Position numbers and translations under genes: made by a program. From NCBI GenBank assembly GCA_005878415.1, contig VBMM01000153.1, positions 1 to 7,447 of the forward strand: a DNA stretch of 7,447 nt, in the 5' to 3' direction. Under the pieces are notes generated by a model. The model saw nothing but the letters and a program-made list of their open reading frames with translations, searched no databases and was not told the DNA's origin. Positions 6,312 through 7,447 of the stretch are shown here, one piece after another. The stretch is from Methanobacteriota archaeon (GTDB lineage Archaea; Thermoplasmatota; Thermoplasmata; RBG-16-68-12). How positions within the stretch are numbered: the stretch's first letter is position 1; the number at the start of each line of letters is the position of its first letter.

Positions 6312-6329
6312 GAGGGAAAGGCTATAGCG
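6312..6329 (+). promoter_or_regulatory. Putative BRE/TATA promoter of the GxGYxYP-family gene
   Basis: GAGGGAAAGGCTATAGCG combines a purine BRE-like GGAAAG (6315-6320) with a TATA-like GCTATAG (6321-6327). Transcription would begin around 6345-6355, leaving a leader of about 35-40 bases that holds the Shine-Dalgarno site at 6376-6381. Inferred from motif and spacing. Confidence 0.4.
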
Positions 6330-6375
6330 GTCCCGGTCCGTTGCGGAGCCCGGCGGGGGATCCCGCAGCGGTTCT

Positions 6376-6381
6376 GGGAGG
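6376..6381 (+). promoter_or_regulatory. Shine-Dalgarno site fixing the GTG start at 6388
   Basis: GGGAGG lies 6 bases before the GTG at 6388. This strong match decides the start of the membrane-anchored protein, which has no useful ATG nearby in frame. Confidence 0.6.
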
Positions 6382-6387
6382 CGTTCG

Positions 6388-7447
6388 GTGTCGAAGACGG
6401 ACCGGCGGCGTTATGCCGGCCAGATCGCCGGCGCGGTCGTCGCAGGCCTCTTCATCCTGGTCCTCGCAACGAACGTCCTATGGCCGGGGGCGCCGCCCGC
6501 CACGGGCGACCAGCCCCGCTGGCCGTCGACATCGAGCCCCTTCCCCTCTCTGCCCGCCGGAGCGAATCTGCACGTCATCCCGGTGGGACCGAGCACGAAT
6601 CTCTCGACGCGCCTCCTCCTCGCATCCTTGCAGGGACTGGCGAGCCGAACCGGAGCGCACCTCTACCTCGACCTGCATGACGAGGCATCGAACGCGTCCT
6701 CGATGCTCTCGTTCCTCGTGTCGAAGTACGGTCCCTCGTTCGACAACATGACGATCGACGATGCCATCTCGGCCTACCTCCCGGGCGCGGCAGGGATTGC
6801 GGTGTACGACCCCGCGAGGCCGGAGTCGATGAACGTCGCGACGATGAAGGCCGCGCAACAAGGGGCGGTCCTCGTGGGCCCCGATCTTGCCGAATGGCTG
6901 CGGGCCCGCTTCAACCTCCCGATCACATTCGACTATGCGACGAGCGACTGGGCGCCGCTCGGGCCGATCGCCGCGACGGACCGCGCCCTCCGCGAGCTCC
7001 TCCCCGGTTCGTCGCCGAGCCTCCTCGCGATCCTGCCGCCGGACCGCTGGGCGATTCGGGACTACCTCATCGCGACCCGCACGTTCGTGTTCTACGAGCC
7101 GCAAGGGGCGCTCGCGACGCCGGCCGAGACCGCCGCGACGATGCGCGTCCTGCGCGCGAGCCCTCGTGGCATCCCGATCCTGGGTTGGTTCGACAGCCCG
7201 ACGCTGACGGAAGAGAACGCGTTCGTGCAGATGGCCAAGTCCCGTCGTCCGCGCCGTCGCCGGTCCTCGAGGACAAGACGTATGTCGTCCTCGCGGTGCC
7301 GGACGGGGACAACGTGGACTTCGTCTCGGGGCGGATGCGGGAGCTCTGGTCGGAGCCGGAGCGCGGCAACCGGCCGATGCCCCTCGCGTGGAGCATCACC
7401 CCGCTCCTGGTCGCCCTCGCCCCGCCACTACTCGACTGGTATTACGA
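6388..7447 (+). CDS. Membrane-anchored GxGYxYP-family putative glycoside hydrolase, frameshifted and running off the window
   Basis: The protein starts at GTG 6388 as MSKTDRRRYAG. It has one hydrophobic anchor or signal segment (about residues 11-31, QIAGAVVAGLFILVLATNVLW), a Pro/Ser/Thr-rich linker, then an outward-facing domain. LHVIPVGPS followed by TRLLLASLQGLASRTGAHLYLDL matches the N-terminal part of GxGYxYP proteins, a family predicted to act on polysaccharides. After GIPILGWFDSPTLTEENAFVQMA (ending at 7236) the reading frame is lost. The continuation, KTYVVLAVPDGDNVDF then GRMRELW and PLAWSITPLL, is clearly the family's next domain but lies in another frame from about 7242. In relatives some 20-25 residues sit between these parts, so a deletion plus frameshift is likely. 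The original frame has no stop before the window end. GC at third codon positions is very high, unlike the neighbouring intein-like gene. Whether it is a pseudogene or a sequence error is open. Confidence 0.75.
   Translation, partial: MSKTDRRRYAGQIAGAVVAGLFILVLATNVLWPGAPPATGDQPRWPSTSSPFPSLPAGANLHVIPVGPSTNLSTRLLLASLQGLASRTGAHLYLDLHDEASNASSMLSFLVSKYGPSFDNMTIDDAISAYLPGAAGIAVYDPARPESMNVATMKAAQQGAVLVGPDLAEWLRARFNLPITFDYATSDWAPLGPIAATDRALRELLPGSSPSLLAILPPDRWAIRDYLIATRTFVFYEPQGALATPAETAATMRVLRASPRGIPILGWFDSPTLTEENAFVQMAKSRRPRRRRSSRTRRMSSSRCRTGTTWTSSRGGCGSSGRSRSAATGRCPSRGASPRSWSPSPRHYSTGIT
7237..7265 (+). other. Frameshift and probable deletion point in the GxGYxYP-family gene
   Basis: Upstream coding reads in the frame of 6388 up to the Ala codon at 7234-7236. 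Downstream coding (VLEDKTYVVLAVPDGDN) reads in the frame of 7263. The bases between encode only a short Pro/Ser-rich or Arg-rich stretch, depending on frame. The switch must lie in this interval. Confidence 0.7.

Noticed and set aside
6273..6680. Plus-strand frame starting MKVRASHFALGALEG
   Set aside because: It overlaps the membrane-anchored gene starting at 6388, which has a strong Shine-Dalgarno, a membrane segment and family motifs; this frame turns Arg/Pro-rich inside the overlap.
1..7447. CRISPR arrays, insertion sequences, rRNA or long direct repeats
   Set aside because: No regularly spaced repeats, terminal inverted repeats, transposase motifs or rRNA-like segments were seen by eye on either strand.

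Overview
The window looks like a high-GC genome fragment, most likely from an archaeon. A Thermoplasmata-type lineage is my best guess. The evidence is AT-rich BRE/TATA-like elements 25-30 bases before several starts, GTG and TTG starts with purine-rich Shine-Dalgarno motifs, a zinc-ribbon protein of archaeal style, a small two-helix membrane protein, and a membrane-anchored GxGYxYP-family protein. This assignment is inference. A high-GC bacterium cannot be excluded, and the dehydrogenase and acetyltransferase genes at the left end look bacterial in type.

Left part (1-2704, minus strand): a tight co-directional run. It is transcribed as a zinc-independent quinone oxidoreductase-like MDR protein (2704-1739), then a GNAT acetyltransferase (1700-981), then a zinc-dependent YahK/cinnamyl-alcohol-type alcohol dehydrogenase (979 to beyond base 1, C-terminus outside the window). 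The spacings are 38 bases and 1 base, so this is probably one operon of small-molecule redox and detoxification enzymes.

Middle part (2827-4106): a minus-strand LURP-one-related (LOR, scramblase-like) protein with an N-terminal zinc-ribbon knuckle, then a divergent intergenic region of about 300 bases, then a short plus-strand protein with two membrane helices.

Right part (4265-7447): this is the most interesting region. A minus-strand gene at 6222-5080 encodes an almost stand-alone intein. It has HINT blocks at both ends and a two-motif LAGLIDADG endonuclease, but all three key splicing positions I can align are substituted (Ala, Ser and Asp where Cys, His and Asn are expected), while both endonuclease acids are kept. 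Twenty bases downstream lies a spore-photolyase-like radical SAM gene (5059-4265). That enzyme family is known to host inteins, and this copy seems to lack an internal block of roughly 35-40 residues, in frame. Divergent from the intein-like gene is a GxGYxYP-family protein (6388 onward), split by a frameshift near 7237-7265 that also seems to have removed about 20-25 residues.

The right part may therefore be a decaying locus left by intein movement. Alternatively, the two internal losses may be assembly errors, and read mapping would decide between these.
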